Source: CAYVTD01 sp964454445 (GTDB taxonomy: Bacteria > Bacteroidota > Ignavibacteria > Kapaibacteriales > UBA2268). Taken from it: a stretch of DNA of 64,000 nucleotides. Location: NCBI GenBank assembly GCA_964454445.1, contig CAYVTD010000007.1, positions 12,932 to 76,931 on the forward strand. The letters run 5' to 3'. The notes beneath the pieces are model-generated. The model was not told the DNA's origin, did not search any database, and was given only the letters and a program-made list of their open reading frames with translations. Below, one piece after another: positions 54,055-63,524 of the stretch; positions within the stretch are counted from its first letter, which is position 1, and each line of letters starts with the position of its first letter. Made by a program: the position numbers and the translations under genes.

Positions 54055-55029
54055 TTATATTGAAGTTCGAGGAAAAACTGTTTCGAGCATATCAGTGTAA
54101 TCGTGTAACAAATCTTTGATAGATGTGTAAAAAGCAACAGGTTTTATTGTAAAATGGCGAAGTAAATGACCAAGCTTTTCAGGTATGTATGGAAAAATTT
54201 TCTGTAGATTCATTATTCTGTAATTGTAAAAAGCCGAGCCATCGTTGTTTGTGAGAGAAGATTTGACCGATGAGGAAAAAGTCTTGCTCTTCAGCACAGC
54301 ATCAAATGTAATAATACCCTTGCCAACAGCATAATTGATAATGTTGCCGAGACTCCAAAGATCAAAATCTTTAATGTCTTGCATAAGGTCAAAGTCTATC
54401 CAACGATAGCGTCTTGTTCCCGATTCTATAATTATATGGTCGTTGCGTATATCACCATGGCAATAACCCAAATTGTGTAGTTTTTGTATTCCAAGAATCA
54501 TATCGAGTATTTCCCAGAGTATATCGGGCAAGTCCTCATGGAAATACTGTTCATGTGGCTTTTTTATTTCCGGGATATATCGAAAAAAAGTAATGCCACG
54601 AATGTAGTCGATAACACGCACATTGTTGCCTTCGTCGTCAAAGAAGGTTACGCCTTGCATAAATCGCTCGTCTCCACGAGTGTCGTCGAGAACCTCGCCT
54701 TCTTTCTCGGGGCTTCGATAACATCTAATCTTAAGGATGCTCACATGAGCAATAAATTCTTCTTTATAAACAGTTTTTATTATTTTTTCTTTCCCTGTTG
54801 CTAGTTCGATAGCGCTAAAAACCCAATACTTTGGCTGATCGTCGATGCCAAAGCGTGGTTCACGCATATTACCGCGAACGAGATAGTCGTTGCCATCGAG
54901 GCGTATTATGTCGCCTTTTTGTATAAGCATCCAATCAGAAGTGTCTGTAACGATTTTGAATCGTTTTAGGTTAGTCTTCCAACCGGTTAGTGCTTCGATT
55001 CTCTTTATTATATCAGCTTTTTCATTCAT
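54055..55029 (-). CDS. Protein-kinase-like phosphotransferase
   Basis: 324 aa. The catalytic loop reads HGDIRNDHI (residues 191-199, Asp193, Asn196) and the metal motif is IDFD (211-214) instead of DFG. Upstream is a G-x-x-x-x-V-like segment with LVRGNMREPRF and the Lys-rich strand IIKTVYKEEF; hydrophobic C-terminal helices complete the kinase fold. The N-terminal 60 residues are unusual. The pattern is between Ser/Thr kinases and choline/aminoglycoside kinases. A TrkA-C gene relic lies 12 bp upstream of its start, so the two may once have formed an operon. Confidence 0.8.
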   Translation of the reverse strand: MNEKADIIKRIEALTGWKTNLKRFKIVTDTSDWMLIQKGDIIRLDGNDYLVRGNMREPRFGIDDQPKYWVFSAIELATGKEKIIKTVYKEEFIAHVSILKIRCYRSPEKEGEVLDDTRGDERFMQGVTFFDDEGNNVRVIDYIRGITFFRYIPEIKKPHEQYFHEDLPDILWEILDMILGIQKLHNLGYCHGDIRNDHIIIESGTRRYRWIDFDLMQDIKDFDLWSLGNIINYAVGKGIITFDAVLKSKTFSSSVKSSLTNNDGSAFYNYRIMNLQKIFPYIPEKLGHLLRHFTIKPVAFYTSIKDLLHDYTDMLETVFPRTSI

Positions 55030-55041
55030 TTGCTCAGTTGA

Positions 55042-55242
55042 CTACTTTTTAATTATGATTTTCTCAGCTTCGCCTGCTACGATGATAGATTAGCCTTTGT
55101 TAATCACGTAATCTGCTTCTGGTATGGAAATGATTCTATCCTGATTATTTTTAATGCTCAAGACATCAACCCCATATTTTGTTCGAATATTCAATTCCCT
55201 GAGTGATTTACCAATAAATTGACTTGACACGGGCAATACTGT
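55042..55242 (-). pseudogene. TrkA-C (RCK C-terminal) domain relic with in-frame stop
   Basis: The minus strand reads SSQFIGKSLRELNIRTKYGV, then VLSIKNNQD, PEADYVINKG, a TAA stop (55092-55090), and SIIVAGEAEKIIIKK before a TAG at 55044-55042. That is the RCK C-terminal fold found on K+ channel and transporter regulators, whose usual core is PxAD...IxxGDxLIVxG. The stop falls at the position expected for Asp/Glu after KG. Upstream frame is blocked by TGA at 55245-55243, so the rest of the gene is lost. Not expressed as a full protein. Confidence 0.75.
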
Positions 55243-55388
55243 TCAATATGATTTAAAAAGTTTGAGATAAAATCATTTTCAAACTTACAAAATTCTAAAT
55301 TATTTACATATATTTTAAAATATCTTAGTATAATCGGAAAAAAATTACAATTTTTGTAAAACTTGTAAAAAACAATTTTTGGAAGAAC

Positions 55389-57998
55389 ATGTTTAAAAAA
55401 TACAAACTTTTACCTCTGTGTCTTAGCTTGTTTCTTTTTAGCTCACTCATTGCTAATGCAAAAGATTATAAGCCAATGGACAATAGCCAGCTTTCTGAGA
55501 TTATTTCTTCAAGCAAGAGATATGTGGTTAGTTTATGTGGTAATTGGGAAACTTCTTATGATAACAATAAATGGCAACGTACATATCTGCCAAATTCCTA
55601 TAACACATCATCGCAAGTTACTTATAAGCGCGTTTTTAAAATAGACAAGTCGATGCTTGGCAAATTCGTATGGCATTTGTATTTCCTAGGCGTGGAAGAT
55701 GAGGTTGAGATTTACTTTAATGATGTCTTTGTCGGCAGGTTTTATGGAGGGATGACTCCTTTTTACATTCGTTTGCCAGAAACTATGAATTTAGGCAAGA
55801 CAAACACTATTAAATTAATAGTTACCTCTGCTGAACATATTGCCAAACTAATAAAAGAACAGAATGTATTTGCAAAAAAAGTAATCAATGGAGTTATCCG
55901 CGAACCTATCCTCATCGGTACGCCACCTGTATGGATAAACTCACTAGATAAAAGAGTAAAATTTTCAAATGGTTTTACTACAGCACAAATAGATGGAAAA
56001 GTAAGCATTTCCACAGGTAATATTGGCAAACCGGCACCTGATTCAATTACAGGAGGCAATATCGACAAAGATAAGTTTAATGTAAATGTTCGAACAACAA
56101 TTCTTGTCGCAGAGACAGGCGATACAGTGTCACGCGGCGAATCGAAAGTGGTTCAAGTATCAAAGGAAAGAACTATTGAAGTCCCATTTAGCCGCACAAT
56201 ACAATCTCCCAAGCTTTGGTCGCCTGAAACACCATACCTTTATAAAATTTATGTTCAAATATCTAAAGATGGCAAAGTAGTTGATGACATGGCTTACGAC
56301 ATAGGCCTTCGCGATGTCAGGGTTGAAAAAGTCAAAGGAAGACCAGGTATCTTTCTTAATGGTATGAGATACGAGATTAAGGGAGTCGAGTATATCGAGG
56401 ATTATTCTGCAGGCGGACAAACTCTTACAGTCGACAGGTTGGAAAAAGATATTATGAAGATGAAGATTCTTGGCGCTAATCTTATCAGGTATAAATATGG
56501 TATTCCCCACCCGTATCTTGTCAATTTATGCAATAAATTTGGGTTAATGCTGCTTGTTGAATTGCCAATCTATAATGTCCCTGCTTCGATAATTGCATTA
56601 AGCGAAATCGAAGTTAGAATGCAAAACAATGCAGATAGAATTATGTCTTGTTTTAACAATAACCCAAGTATAATAGCTTGGGGCATTTCTTCCGGAGTTT
56701 TTGAGAATACACCTCAATTTCTTGCATTTTCGAAGAAAATAACGAACACTTTCAGGAAATATTCAGATAAATTGATTTACAAAGAAACTTTGCTTGGCTC
56801 GCAAGAACTTAATACGGAATATTTTGACTTTATTTTATTAAAATTCAAACAACAAGTTAGTAATTTCCAGTCGCTACGCGACGAACTACAAAGAATGAAA
56901 GAGCTAGCAGGCAATAGAGCTATTGTTTGCACTTATGGGAAGCCAATACAACCCGATAATCATAATGGTTTCTCAGATCCAGTTTCTTTGGAGCAACAAG
57001 CTTATTATATTCAAAATTGCTTTCAAATTGCAAAGCAATTATCCACGTCTGGCAGTATTATTTGGTCTTTTAACGACTATGTCTTGCAAAATCCAATGCT
57101 TATATTAAATTTAAAAGACAATTTTATATGTACTTCCGGGATCGTAATGCGCAACCGGCAATCGCGATTATCGTTTAATACATTGCAGGCATTATTCAAT
57201 GATGAAAAGAAACCACTATTAAACCCTGGGAGTTATTACGAAAAAACCCCTTTATTCTTTATTGCACTTGGCATTGCTATGAGTATTTTTATAATCTCGA
57301 TGGCGAAACGTTTTCGCCGTTTTCGTGAATACCTTTTTCGCTCGATGTTGCGTCCTTATAACTTCTTTGCAGATGTTCGCGATCAACGAATAATGTCAAT
57401 ATTGCAAACATTTTTGCTTGGAACTGTAATATCATTGACTTTGGGCTTGTTTTTGTCATCAATATTTTATTTTTATCGCAACAGCGAAATAGCACAATAT
57501 GTCTTGATGATTATTTTACCTTGGAAAGGCATTCAAGAACTGTTTTTTAATCTGGTCTGGATGCCTGAATTACTTGCAATTCTAATATCCATTTTCATAT
57601 TTATCCTGGCTTTTTTTCTTGCATTTATTCTAAAAATAGCTACAGTTTTTGTCAAAGCAAACATATTTTACAGAGATACATTAACAATAACGATATGGTC
57701 AGGAATGCCCCTGCTTATTTTGCTTCCTATATCAATAGTATTGATAAAAATATTAGTACTCCAACCATCATTGATAGCAGTTCTGGCAATATTAAGCATT
57801 TTTATGGTTTTATGGATTTTTCTTAGATTGCTTAGGGCAACTGCTGTGGTTTTTGATGTTCTTACTGTTTACGCCTATATAGTTGGCTCTATATTGCTTG
57901 TTGCTTTAATTGCTCTGATTATAGGTATTTACCAAGCGCAATTTTCCTTGTTTTCTTTCGGAGAATATATCTTGCAAGTATTATTAACAATCAAATAG
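55389..57998 (+). CDS. GH2-like secreted/membrane protein without catalytic carboxylates, fused to polytopic membrane domain
   Basis: 869 aa with a signal peptide (about 1-24). Residues about 25-610 follow the GH2 layout: a jelly-roll sugar-binding domain (CGNWETSYDNNKWQ, YLPNSYN, KRVFKI), an Ig-like domain (LWSPETPYLYKIYVQI) and a TIM-barrel start (KGVEYIEDYSAGGQ). Where GH2 enzymes have WS(L)GNE, this protein has WGISSG: Ser435 and Gly436 replace Asn-Glu. Where they have TEYG it has CTYG, with Thr515 in place of the nucleophile. Both catalytic carboxylates are therefore lost. About six transmembrane helices (about 630-865, Yip1-like) follow. It is probably a sugar-binding sensor or scaffold in the envelope. 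purC follows after 10 nt. Confidence 0.85.
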   Translation: MFKKYKLLPLCLSLFLFSSLIANAKDYKPMDNSQLSEIISSSKRYVVSLCGNWETSYDNNKWQRTYLPNSYNTSSQVTYKRVFKIDKSMLGKFVWHLYFLGVEDEVEIYFNDVFVGRFYGGMTPFYIRLPETMNLGKTNTIKLIVTSAEHIAKLIKEQNVFAKKVINGVIREPILIGTPPVWINSLDKRVKFSNGFTTAQIDGKVSISTGNIGKPAPDSITGGNIDKDKFNVNVRTTILVAETGDTVSRGESKVVQVSKERTIEVPFSRTIQSPKLWSPETPYLYKIYVQISKDGKVVDDMAYDIGLRDVRVEKVKGRPGIFLNGMRYEIKGVEYIEDYSAGGQTLTVDRLEKDIMKMKILGANLIRYKYGIPHPYLVNLCNKFGLMLLVELPIYNVPASIIALSEIEVRMQNNADRIMSCFNNNPSIIAWGISSGVFENTPQFLAFSKKITNTFRKYSDKLIYKETLLGSQELNTEYFDFILLKFKQQVSNFQSLRDELQRMKELAGNRAIVCTYGKPIQPDNHNGFSDPVSLEQQAYYIQNCFQIAKQLSTSGSIIWSFNDYVLQNPMLILNLKDNFICTSGIVMRNRQSRLSFNTLQALFNDEKKPLLNPGSYYEKTPLFFIALGIAMSIFIISMAKRFRRFREYLFRSMLRPYNFFADVRDQRIMSILQTFLLGTVISLTLGLFLSSIFYFYRNSEIAQYVLMIILPWKGIQELFFNLVWMPELLAILISIFIFILAFFLAFILKIATVFVKANIFYRDTLTITIWSGMPLLILLPISIVLIKILVLQPSLIAVLAILSIFMVLWIFLRLLRATAVVFDVLTVYAYIVGSILLVALIALIIGIYQAQFSLFSFGEYILQVLLTIK

Positions 57999-58008
57999 GT
58001 TAGAAAAT

Positions 58009-58884
58009 ATGCACACATCCGACTTTAAAAATTTAAATTTGATAAAAAGAGGAAAAGTCAGGGATATTTACGACTTGGGTCAATACTTGCTTTTTGTAGC
58101 TAGCGACCGGATTTCTGCTTTCGATGTGGTCATGAACGAAATCATTCCCAGGAAAGGAGAAATACTATCAAAGATTTCGGTTTTTTGGTTCGAGCAAACA
58201 AAACATTTAGTAAAAAATCATTTCATAACGAACAATGTCGAAGAGTATCCTGCCGAGTGCCGTCCTTACATTTCAGAACTTGCTAACAGGTCGATGCTCG
58301 TCGAAAAATGCAAACCTTTGGAGATAGAATGTATTGTAAGAGGTTACATTACTGGCTCAGGATGGAAAGAGTATCTCAGAACAGGCACAATCTGTGGAAT
58401 TGAGTTGCCCAAACACTTGCTCGAGTTTCAAAAACTACCAACATCGATTTTTACTCCATCGACCAAAGCAGAAGTAGGACACGACGAAAATATCGATTTT
58501 AATTATGCTGCTAAAATTGTTGGATTGCAAACAGCAGAAACTCTTAGGAACTTATCGCTTGAGCTTTATGAGTTTGGCAGAGATTACTTGGATAGAAACA
58601 ACCTTATTCTTGCTGACACAAAATTCGAGTTTGGTACTAATTCAAAAGGCGAAATAGTCCTGATTGACGAAGTATTGACTCCCGATTCATCGCGTTTTTG
58701 GCTCAAAGAGACTTATGCTCCTGGTGTGTTCCAAACCAATTTTGACAAACAAATCCTTCGCGATTATCTACTCGGACTCGATTGGGACAAGAAAGCTCCA
58801 CCGCCATCAATACCCGAAGAAATAGTCGAAAAGACAAGGAAGAAATACGAACAAGCAGCTGAGCGAATCATCAATGGGAAATAA
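58009..58884 (+). CDS. purC: Phosphoribosylaminoimidazole-succinocarboxamide synthase
   Basis: 291 aa, the length of the larger SAICAR synthetases. It ligates aspartate to CAIR with ATP in purine synthesis. Hallmarks are RGKVRDIYDLG, VASDRISAFDVVMNEIIPRKGEIL (in parts), LEIECIVRGYITGSGWKEYL, FTPSTKAEVGHDENI, LADTKFEFGTNSKGEIVLIDEVLTPDSSRFW (in parts). The gene sits alone among non-purine genes, 10 nt behind the GH2-like gene. Confidence 0.97.
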   Translation: MHTSDFKNLNLIKRGKVRDIYDLGQYLLFVASDRISAFDVVMNEIIPRKGEILSKISVFWFEQTKHLVKNHFITNNVEEYPAECRPYISELANRSMLVEKCKPLEIECIVRGYITGSGWKEYLRTGTICGIELPKHLLEFQKLPTSIFTPSTKAEVGHDENIDFNYAAKIVGLQTAETLRNLSLELYEFGRDYLDRNNLILADTKFEFGTNSKGEIVLIDEVLTPDSSRFWLKETYAPGVFQTNFDKQILRDYLLGLDWDKKAPPPSIPEEIVEKTRKKYEQAAERIINGK

Positions 58885-58989
58885 CAGTAGTTTTCGAAAA
58901 ATCGACACAATGAATACTACTCTTTTTTTTAGAATTTGTTGCTTGTTTTAATAGAATAATATTTAATCTTTTCCGTTTAGCTATGTGAT

Positions 58990-59904
58990 ATGCTAATAGA
59001 AAAATATATAAATCCTTTTACCGATTTTGGTTTTAAACGAATATTCGGCGAAGAAAACCAAAAGGAACTCTTGCTCGATTTCCTCAACGAGCTTCTTCGC
59101 GACGAAGAAGGTGGGATTAAATCCATAACTTATTTGAAAGCCGATCAATTAGGCAAAGGAGCAATTGATCGACGTGCGGTTTTTGATATCTATTGCGAAA
59201 ACGAACGTGGCGAGAAGTTCATTGTAGAGTTACAAAAAACAAAACAGAAATTTTTTAAAGATAGATCGCTTTATTATTCAACTTTTCCAATCCGCAAGCA
59301 AGCCCAACGGGCTAACTGGAATTTCGAACTTAAGGCAGTTTACTTAATGGCTATTTTAGATTTTGTATTTGACGACAACAAAGAACAAAAAAACAAATAC
59401 TTTTACAAAGTTAAACTTTCAGATATCGAAACAAATAAAGTGTTTTATAATAAACTAACCTTTATTTATCTCGAAATGCCAAAGTTTACAAAAACACTTG
59501 ACGAAATCGAGACTCGTTTCGAAAAATGGCTTTATGTAATCAGAAACCTCAATCAGTTTGATAACATCCCCGATAAATTGCGAGAAAGAATATTCGAGCG
59601 TTTATTTGAAGCTGCTGAGATAGCTAAGTTTTCTCCGGATCAGTTCGATAGCTACGAGGACAGCTTAAAAATATTCAGAGATTTGAATAATCCTTTTGAT
59701 ACAGCAACTGAAGACGGTTTTAATAAGGGTATGAAAGAAGGCTTAAAACAAGGCATTCAGCAAGGTATAGAGCAAGGCAAATATGAAGCTATGCAGTCAG
59801 CAGCCAAAAAAATGAAACAAGAAGGATTGTCTATAGCATTAATTGCTCGCCTTACAGGTCTAACCGAAGATGATATATTAAGCTTAAAAAGATTAAATGA
59901 TTAA
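58990..59904 (+). CDS. Rpn-family PD-(D/E)XK nuclease / transposase-like protein
   Basis: 304 aa. The N-terminal INPFTDFGFKRIFGEE is the family signature. The PD-(D/E)XK core shows FDIYCENERGEKFIVELQKTKQKFF in parts, where Asp and ExQ are the metal ligands. The C-terminus has repeated KGMKEGLKQGIQQGIEQGK and a short helical tail (MKQEGLSIALIARLTGLTEDDI) typical of the same proteins. Members (RpnA-like) promote RecA-independent recombination and are often patchily distributed. No terminal inverted repeats or target-site duplications are visible, so it is not an active transposon here. Confidence 0.92.
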   Translation: MLIEKYINPFTDFGFKRIFGEENQKELLLDFLNELLRDEEGGIKSITYLKADQLGKGAIDRRAVFDIYCENERGEKFIVELQKTKQKFFKDRSLYYSTFPIRKQAQRANWNFELKAVYLMAILDFVFDDNKEQKNKYFYKVKLSDIETNKVFYNKLTFIYLEMPKFTKTLDEIETRFEKWLYVIRNLNQFDNIPDKLRERIFERLFEAAEIAKFSPDQFDSYEDSLKIFRDLNNPFDTATEDGFNKGMKEGLKQGIQQGIEQGKYEAMQSAAKKMKQEGLSIALIARLTGLTEDDILSLKRLND

Positions 59905-59927
59905 ATTTTCAGAGTTGCAATTAATTT

Positions 59928-61181
59928 ATGCCATATAGAAACGAATACAATATATCCTTAGATAAAGAAGCTGCCTATTATTTCGATTGGTCAACATTTT
60001 TAATTACCATACTGCTCGTAACTGTTGGCTTGTTATCAATATATAGTGCAACTTATGATGCTGGTATGAGTTCATTATTTTTCAAACAACTTATATTAGC
60101 TTGTATTGGGTTGCTCTCTGTCGTTGTAATAATGTTTTTCCCCTTTCGTTGGTTTAGAAATATGGCAACCCCTCTTTATTTGCTTAACAACTTGCTCCTT
60201 GTTATAGTTTTATTCTTTGGAGAGAAAGCTGGAGGCACTATTGGCTGGTTGAACATTGGTGGCGTTAGATTTCAGCCGGCGGAATTTGCAAAATTATCTA
60301 CGTTATTAATGCTTGCCCATTATCTGTCTAACAAGGGTACAGATATTAGGACAATTAGAGATTTATTGACAACTGTCGGGATAGTACTAATACCTGCAGC
60401 CTTAACTGCCTGGCAACCTGATACAGGAACTGCATCTGTATATCTTGCTCTGTTTCTTGGAGTTTTGTTTTGGACTGGATTCGATTTATTCATATTGTAT
60501 TTCGTAATAAGCATACCACTAGTTATAGTCCTATCGTTAATGGGCAAAATGCAGTTCTTCGCTTCGACTTCTTTGTTTGCTTTAGTCGCAGCTATGTTTA
60601 GAAAAAAATTTTTGGTAACAGTGTCAGCCATAGCTTTAATCGTTATGATTGGCTATTTAAGTCCAATAATTGTTAATAATCTAAAACCCCATCAAAAAGA
60701 TAGAATCGTAACATTCATCAATCCTGGAAGTGATCCACGTGGCAAAGGATATAATGTTATACAGTCCATCCTTGCTGTTGGTAGCGGCGGATTTGCCGGT
60801 AAAGGTTTTTTACAAGGAACCCAAACACAACTGCGATATATTCCAAAACAATGGACTGATTTTATCTATTGCGTGCCCACTGAAGAATTTGGCTTTTTAG
60901 GAGGTACGCTCGTTATTGCGCTATTATTTGGTATTATTTACAGGGCAGTTAATATCGCTTCCATAACTGATAATAAGTTTATGAGCATAGTCTGTTTTGG
61001 CATAGCTTCTATATTTTTCTATCATTCCGTTATCAATATTGGGATGGCATTAGGCCTTACTCCTGTTATGGGAATACCTTTACCTTTTTTAAGCTATGGA
61101 GGCACTTCGCTCATACTTAATCTTTTTTCTGTTGGCATTCTGATGAACACTTTTCGCGGATATAAAACAAAAAGCTATTAA
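59928..61181 (+). CDS. rodA: Rod-shape-determining protein RodA (SEDS peptidoglycan glycosyltransferase)
   Basis: 417 aa with ten predicted transmembrane helices. SEDS blocks: SIYSATYDAG, GGTIGWLNIGGVRFQPAEFAKLSTLLMLA (in parts), WQPDTGTASVYLALFLG with the catalytic Asp, and GTQTQLRYIPKQWTDFIYCVPTEEFGFLGG (in parts), PLPFLSYGGTSL. RodA polymerises glycan for side-wall growth with PBP2. RodA is preferred over FtsW by the fewer N-terminal extra residues and the QLRYIP...TDFI block. PBP2 and mreBCD are not here. Confidence 0.93.
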   Translation: MPYRNEYNISLDKEAAYYFDWSTFLITILLVTVGLLSIYSATYDAGMSSLFFKQLILACIGLLSVVVIMFFPFRWFRNMATPLYLLNNLLLVIVLFFGEKAGGTIGWLNIGGVRFQPAEFAKLSTLLMLAHYLSNKGTDIRTIRDLLTTVGIVLIPAALTAWQPDTGTASVYLALFLGVLFWTGFDLFILYFVISIPLVIVLSLMGKMQFFASTSLFALVAAMFRKKFLVTVSAIALIVMIGYLSPIIVNNLKPHQKDRIVTFINPGSDPRGKGYNVIQSILAVGSGGFAGKGFLQGTQTQLRYIPKQWTDFIYCVPTEEFGFLGGTLVIALLFGIIYRAVNIASITDNKFMSIVCFGIASIFFYHSVINIGMALGLTPVMGIPLPFLSYGGTSLILNLFSVGILMNTFRGYKTKSY

Positions 61182-61201
61182 TCGAACACTATTATTTTTT
61201 A

Positions 61202-63349
61202 ATGTTTCAATTTTTTTCAAATTCTATGAGGATAAAAAAGTTTATAAAAAAGTTATCGTTATTAACATTTATAATAATATTACTTGGAAGTTTATCTGAT
61301 GCCTCAAATTTTGCTAATTCGCGAAAAAACAGTATTGATAGCTTATTGCTTATTCTCGACAATACCAAAGGATACAAAAGAATAGAAATCCTTACTTCCC
61401 TTGCGGAGCTAAATAAAGATGAAAACCCTGAGGAATCATCAATTTATGCTTTCGAAGCAGTAAGACTTTCAAAGAATTCAGGAGATAAACTTGCCGAGGC
61501 AAGTGCATCTAAAACTGCCGGTTTGCTTTATTATCACAGCAATAATTACGATGACGCTCAAGAGTTTTATAATTTTGCACTTAAGATTTACGAAAAGCAC
61601 AATATGCTGAAAGAACAAGCCGAATTATATTTTTTAAAAGGTGATGCCTTTTACAGTTTAAAAGAATATGAAAAAGCTATTGTGAACCACAAGAAAGGCA
61701 CAAGCATATATTCAACTATTAATGATTCAGCTCTGACAGGAGAAGGGTATGCTAAATTAGGTAAGGATTATATGGCAGGAAGCGATTACGATTATTCATA
61801 TTTCATCAAAGCTGAGACTGAATTTGAAAATGCATTGAGAATATTTAAATCTTCTAATTTATTATATAGTTATGCCGATGTTTTATATGATTTTGGAAAT
61901 CTGAGACTATTACAAGGAAAAAATAACGAAGCCATGCAAATGTTCGATGAATCATTATCAAAATATATACAACTTGGCGATCAATCCAAGGCAGCAATAA
62001 TGTATAATAATATCGGCAATATCCGATTTAATATTGGCGATTTAACTGGTGCAGAGCAAGATTATAAAAAGGCAATGGAAATAAATAATCGAAACAAAAA
62101 CAATAACATCGCTGAATCATATTATAATTTGTCGAAAGTATATTATTTTTATGCCTACAACACTGATTGGGGATACCGAAATTACCAAAAACCAATGGAA
62201 TATAGCAAAAAAGCTTATAATTACTTAAAAAGATATATAGATATAAAAGATTCTACAACGAATGCTGCTTACATCAAGCGTTTTACAGAATCTCTGCTTA
62301 GGAGCAAATCACAGGAAATGCAAAGATTGCAATCCGATACCACAAGCAAAGGTATCAACCTTGTTTCAACGGCAAAACAATTAGAATTAGAACGATTGGA
62401 AGTAGAAAACCTCCGATTATGGATATTTGTTGCTATAATTGCCTTTTTGCTTGTTGGATTAGTGGCTTATGGCATTTACAATCGCTATAGATTTAAAAAA
62501 GAACACAACGAAGAGCTTCAAAAGGTGAATTTGGAGTTAGAAACTACAAATTCAAAATTAATGCGATCTGAAAAAGGCTTGAGAAAATCAAATGAAGAAA
62601 AGGACTATTATCTTAAAATAATTAATTCTGACCTTGAAAAAGCAGCTACTTATGTTCTGTCTTTAATCCCTTCTTTATTCAACGAAAAAGGAATAAGTGC
62701 GGAATGGAAGTTCAAGCCATCTACTCATATCGGTGGCGATTTATTCGGCTATCACTGGGTTGATCAAGACAATTTTGCTTTTTATTTGCTCGATGTTTCC
62801 GGACATGGAGTTGGTCCGGCATTACACGCTGTTTCGGCAGCGAACATGATAAGAACAGCTTCTTTGCGAAAGACCAATTACCTTCGCCCTGCTTCCGTTA
62901 TGAAAGCGTTAAACAGCAATTTTCCAATGGTAGATTATTATTTTATGTATTTTACGATGTGGTACGCTGTCTATAATGTCAATACTCATATTTTAAGTTA
63001 TGCTACTGCAGGGCACCCACCTGCAGTTATAATTGATGCAAGTGGTAATACAAAATTGTTGGAAACTCAAAACATTTTTATTGGAGCAGACCCGGATATG
63101 GAGTTTGTCGATCAAGTTATGCTAATCGATTCCGACTCAACAATCTATGTCTTTTCAGATGGGGCTTATGAAATAAAGCAAACAAATGGGGAGATGTTGC
63201 CCATCAATGAGTTTTATAAAATGTTGGAGGCATCTTCGCACCACAGTAAGGATGCTATCGAAAACTTATATCAAAAGGTAGTGTCTATAAAGGGAGAAGA
63301 GAAATTAGATGATGATTTTTCGATGTTAAAAATAAGAATAAAAGTTTAG
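61202..63349 (+). CDS. TPR sensor fused to PP2C-type (SpoIIE/RsbU) Ser/Thr phosphatase
   Basis: 715 aa. A signal-anchor (about 18-38) leads to about eight TPR-like helix pairs (about 60-385), such as GLLYYHSNNYDDAQEFYNFALKIY. A transmembrane helix (about 405-425) and a coiled coil (about 440-480) follow. The C-terminal 225 residues are PP2C: GGDLFGY, LLDVSGHGVGPALHAVSAANM, TAGHPPAV, FSDGAYE and DDDFSML carry the metal-binding Asp residues. It probably dephosphorylates an anti-sigma-factor antagonist in response to periplasmic input. The target gene is not adjacent. Confidence 0.93.
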   Translation: MFQFFSNSMRIKKFIKKLSLLTFIIILLGSLSDASNFANSRKNSIDSLLLILDNTKGYKRIEILTSLAELNKDENPEESSIYAFEAVRLSKNSGDKLAEASASKTAGLLYYHSNNYDDAQEFYNFALKIYEKHNMLKEQAELYFLKGDAFYSLKEYEKAIVNHKKGTSIYSTINDSALTGEGYAKLGKDYMAGSDYDYSYFIKAETEFENALRIFKSSNLLYSYADVLYDFGNLRLLQGKNNEAMQMFDESLSKYIQLGDQSKAAIMYNNIGNIRFNIGDLTGAEQDYKKAMEINNRNKNNNIAESYYNLSKVYYFYAYNTDWGYRNYQKPMEYSKKAYNYLKRYIDIKDSTTNAAYIKRFTESLLRSKSQEMQRLQSDTTSKGINLVSTAKQLELERLEVENLRLWIFVAIIAFLLVGLVAYGIYNRYRFKKEHNEELQKVNLELETTNSKLMRSEKGLRKSNEEKDYYLKIINSDLEKAATYVLSLIPSLFNEKGISAEWKFKPSTHIGGDLFGYHWVDQDNFAFYLLDVSGHGVGPALHAVSAANMIRTASLRKTNYLRPASVMKALNSNFPMVDYYFMYFTMWYAVYNVNTHILSYATAGHPPAVIIDASGNTKLLETQNIFIGADPDMEFVDQVMLIDSDSTIYVFSDGAYEIKQTNGEMLPINEFYKMLEASSHHSKDAIENLYQKVVSIKGEEKLDDDFSMLKIRIKV

Positions 63350-63351
63350 TG

Positions 63352-63424
<73 letters not shown>

Positions 63425-63524
63425 TTTGTGTAAACAAGAATTACAAATATAACTATTTATTTTTTTTTATGCAAGAGAAAGTATTATATTTTTAATAATT
63501 ATTTCAATAACAAGATAAAATGAT

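Noticed and set aside
58990..59904. Active insertion sequence around the Rpn-family gene
   Set aside because: No terminal inverted repeats or target-site duplications are visible on either side; the gene appears solitary.
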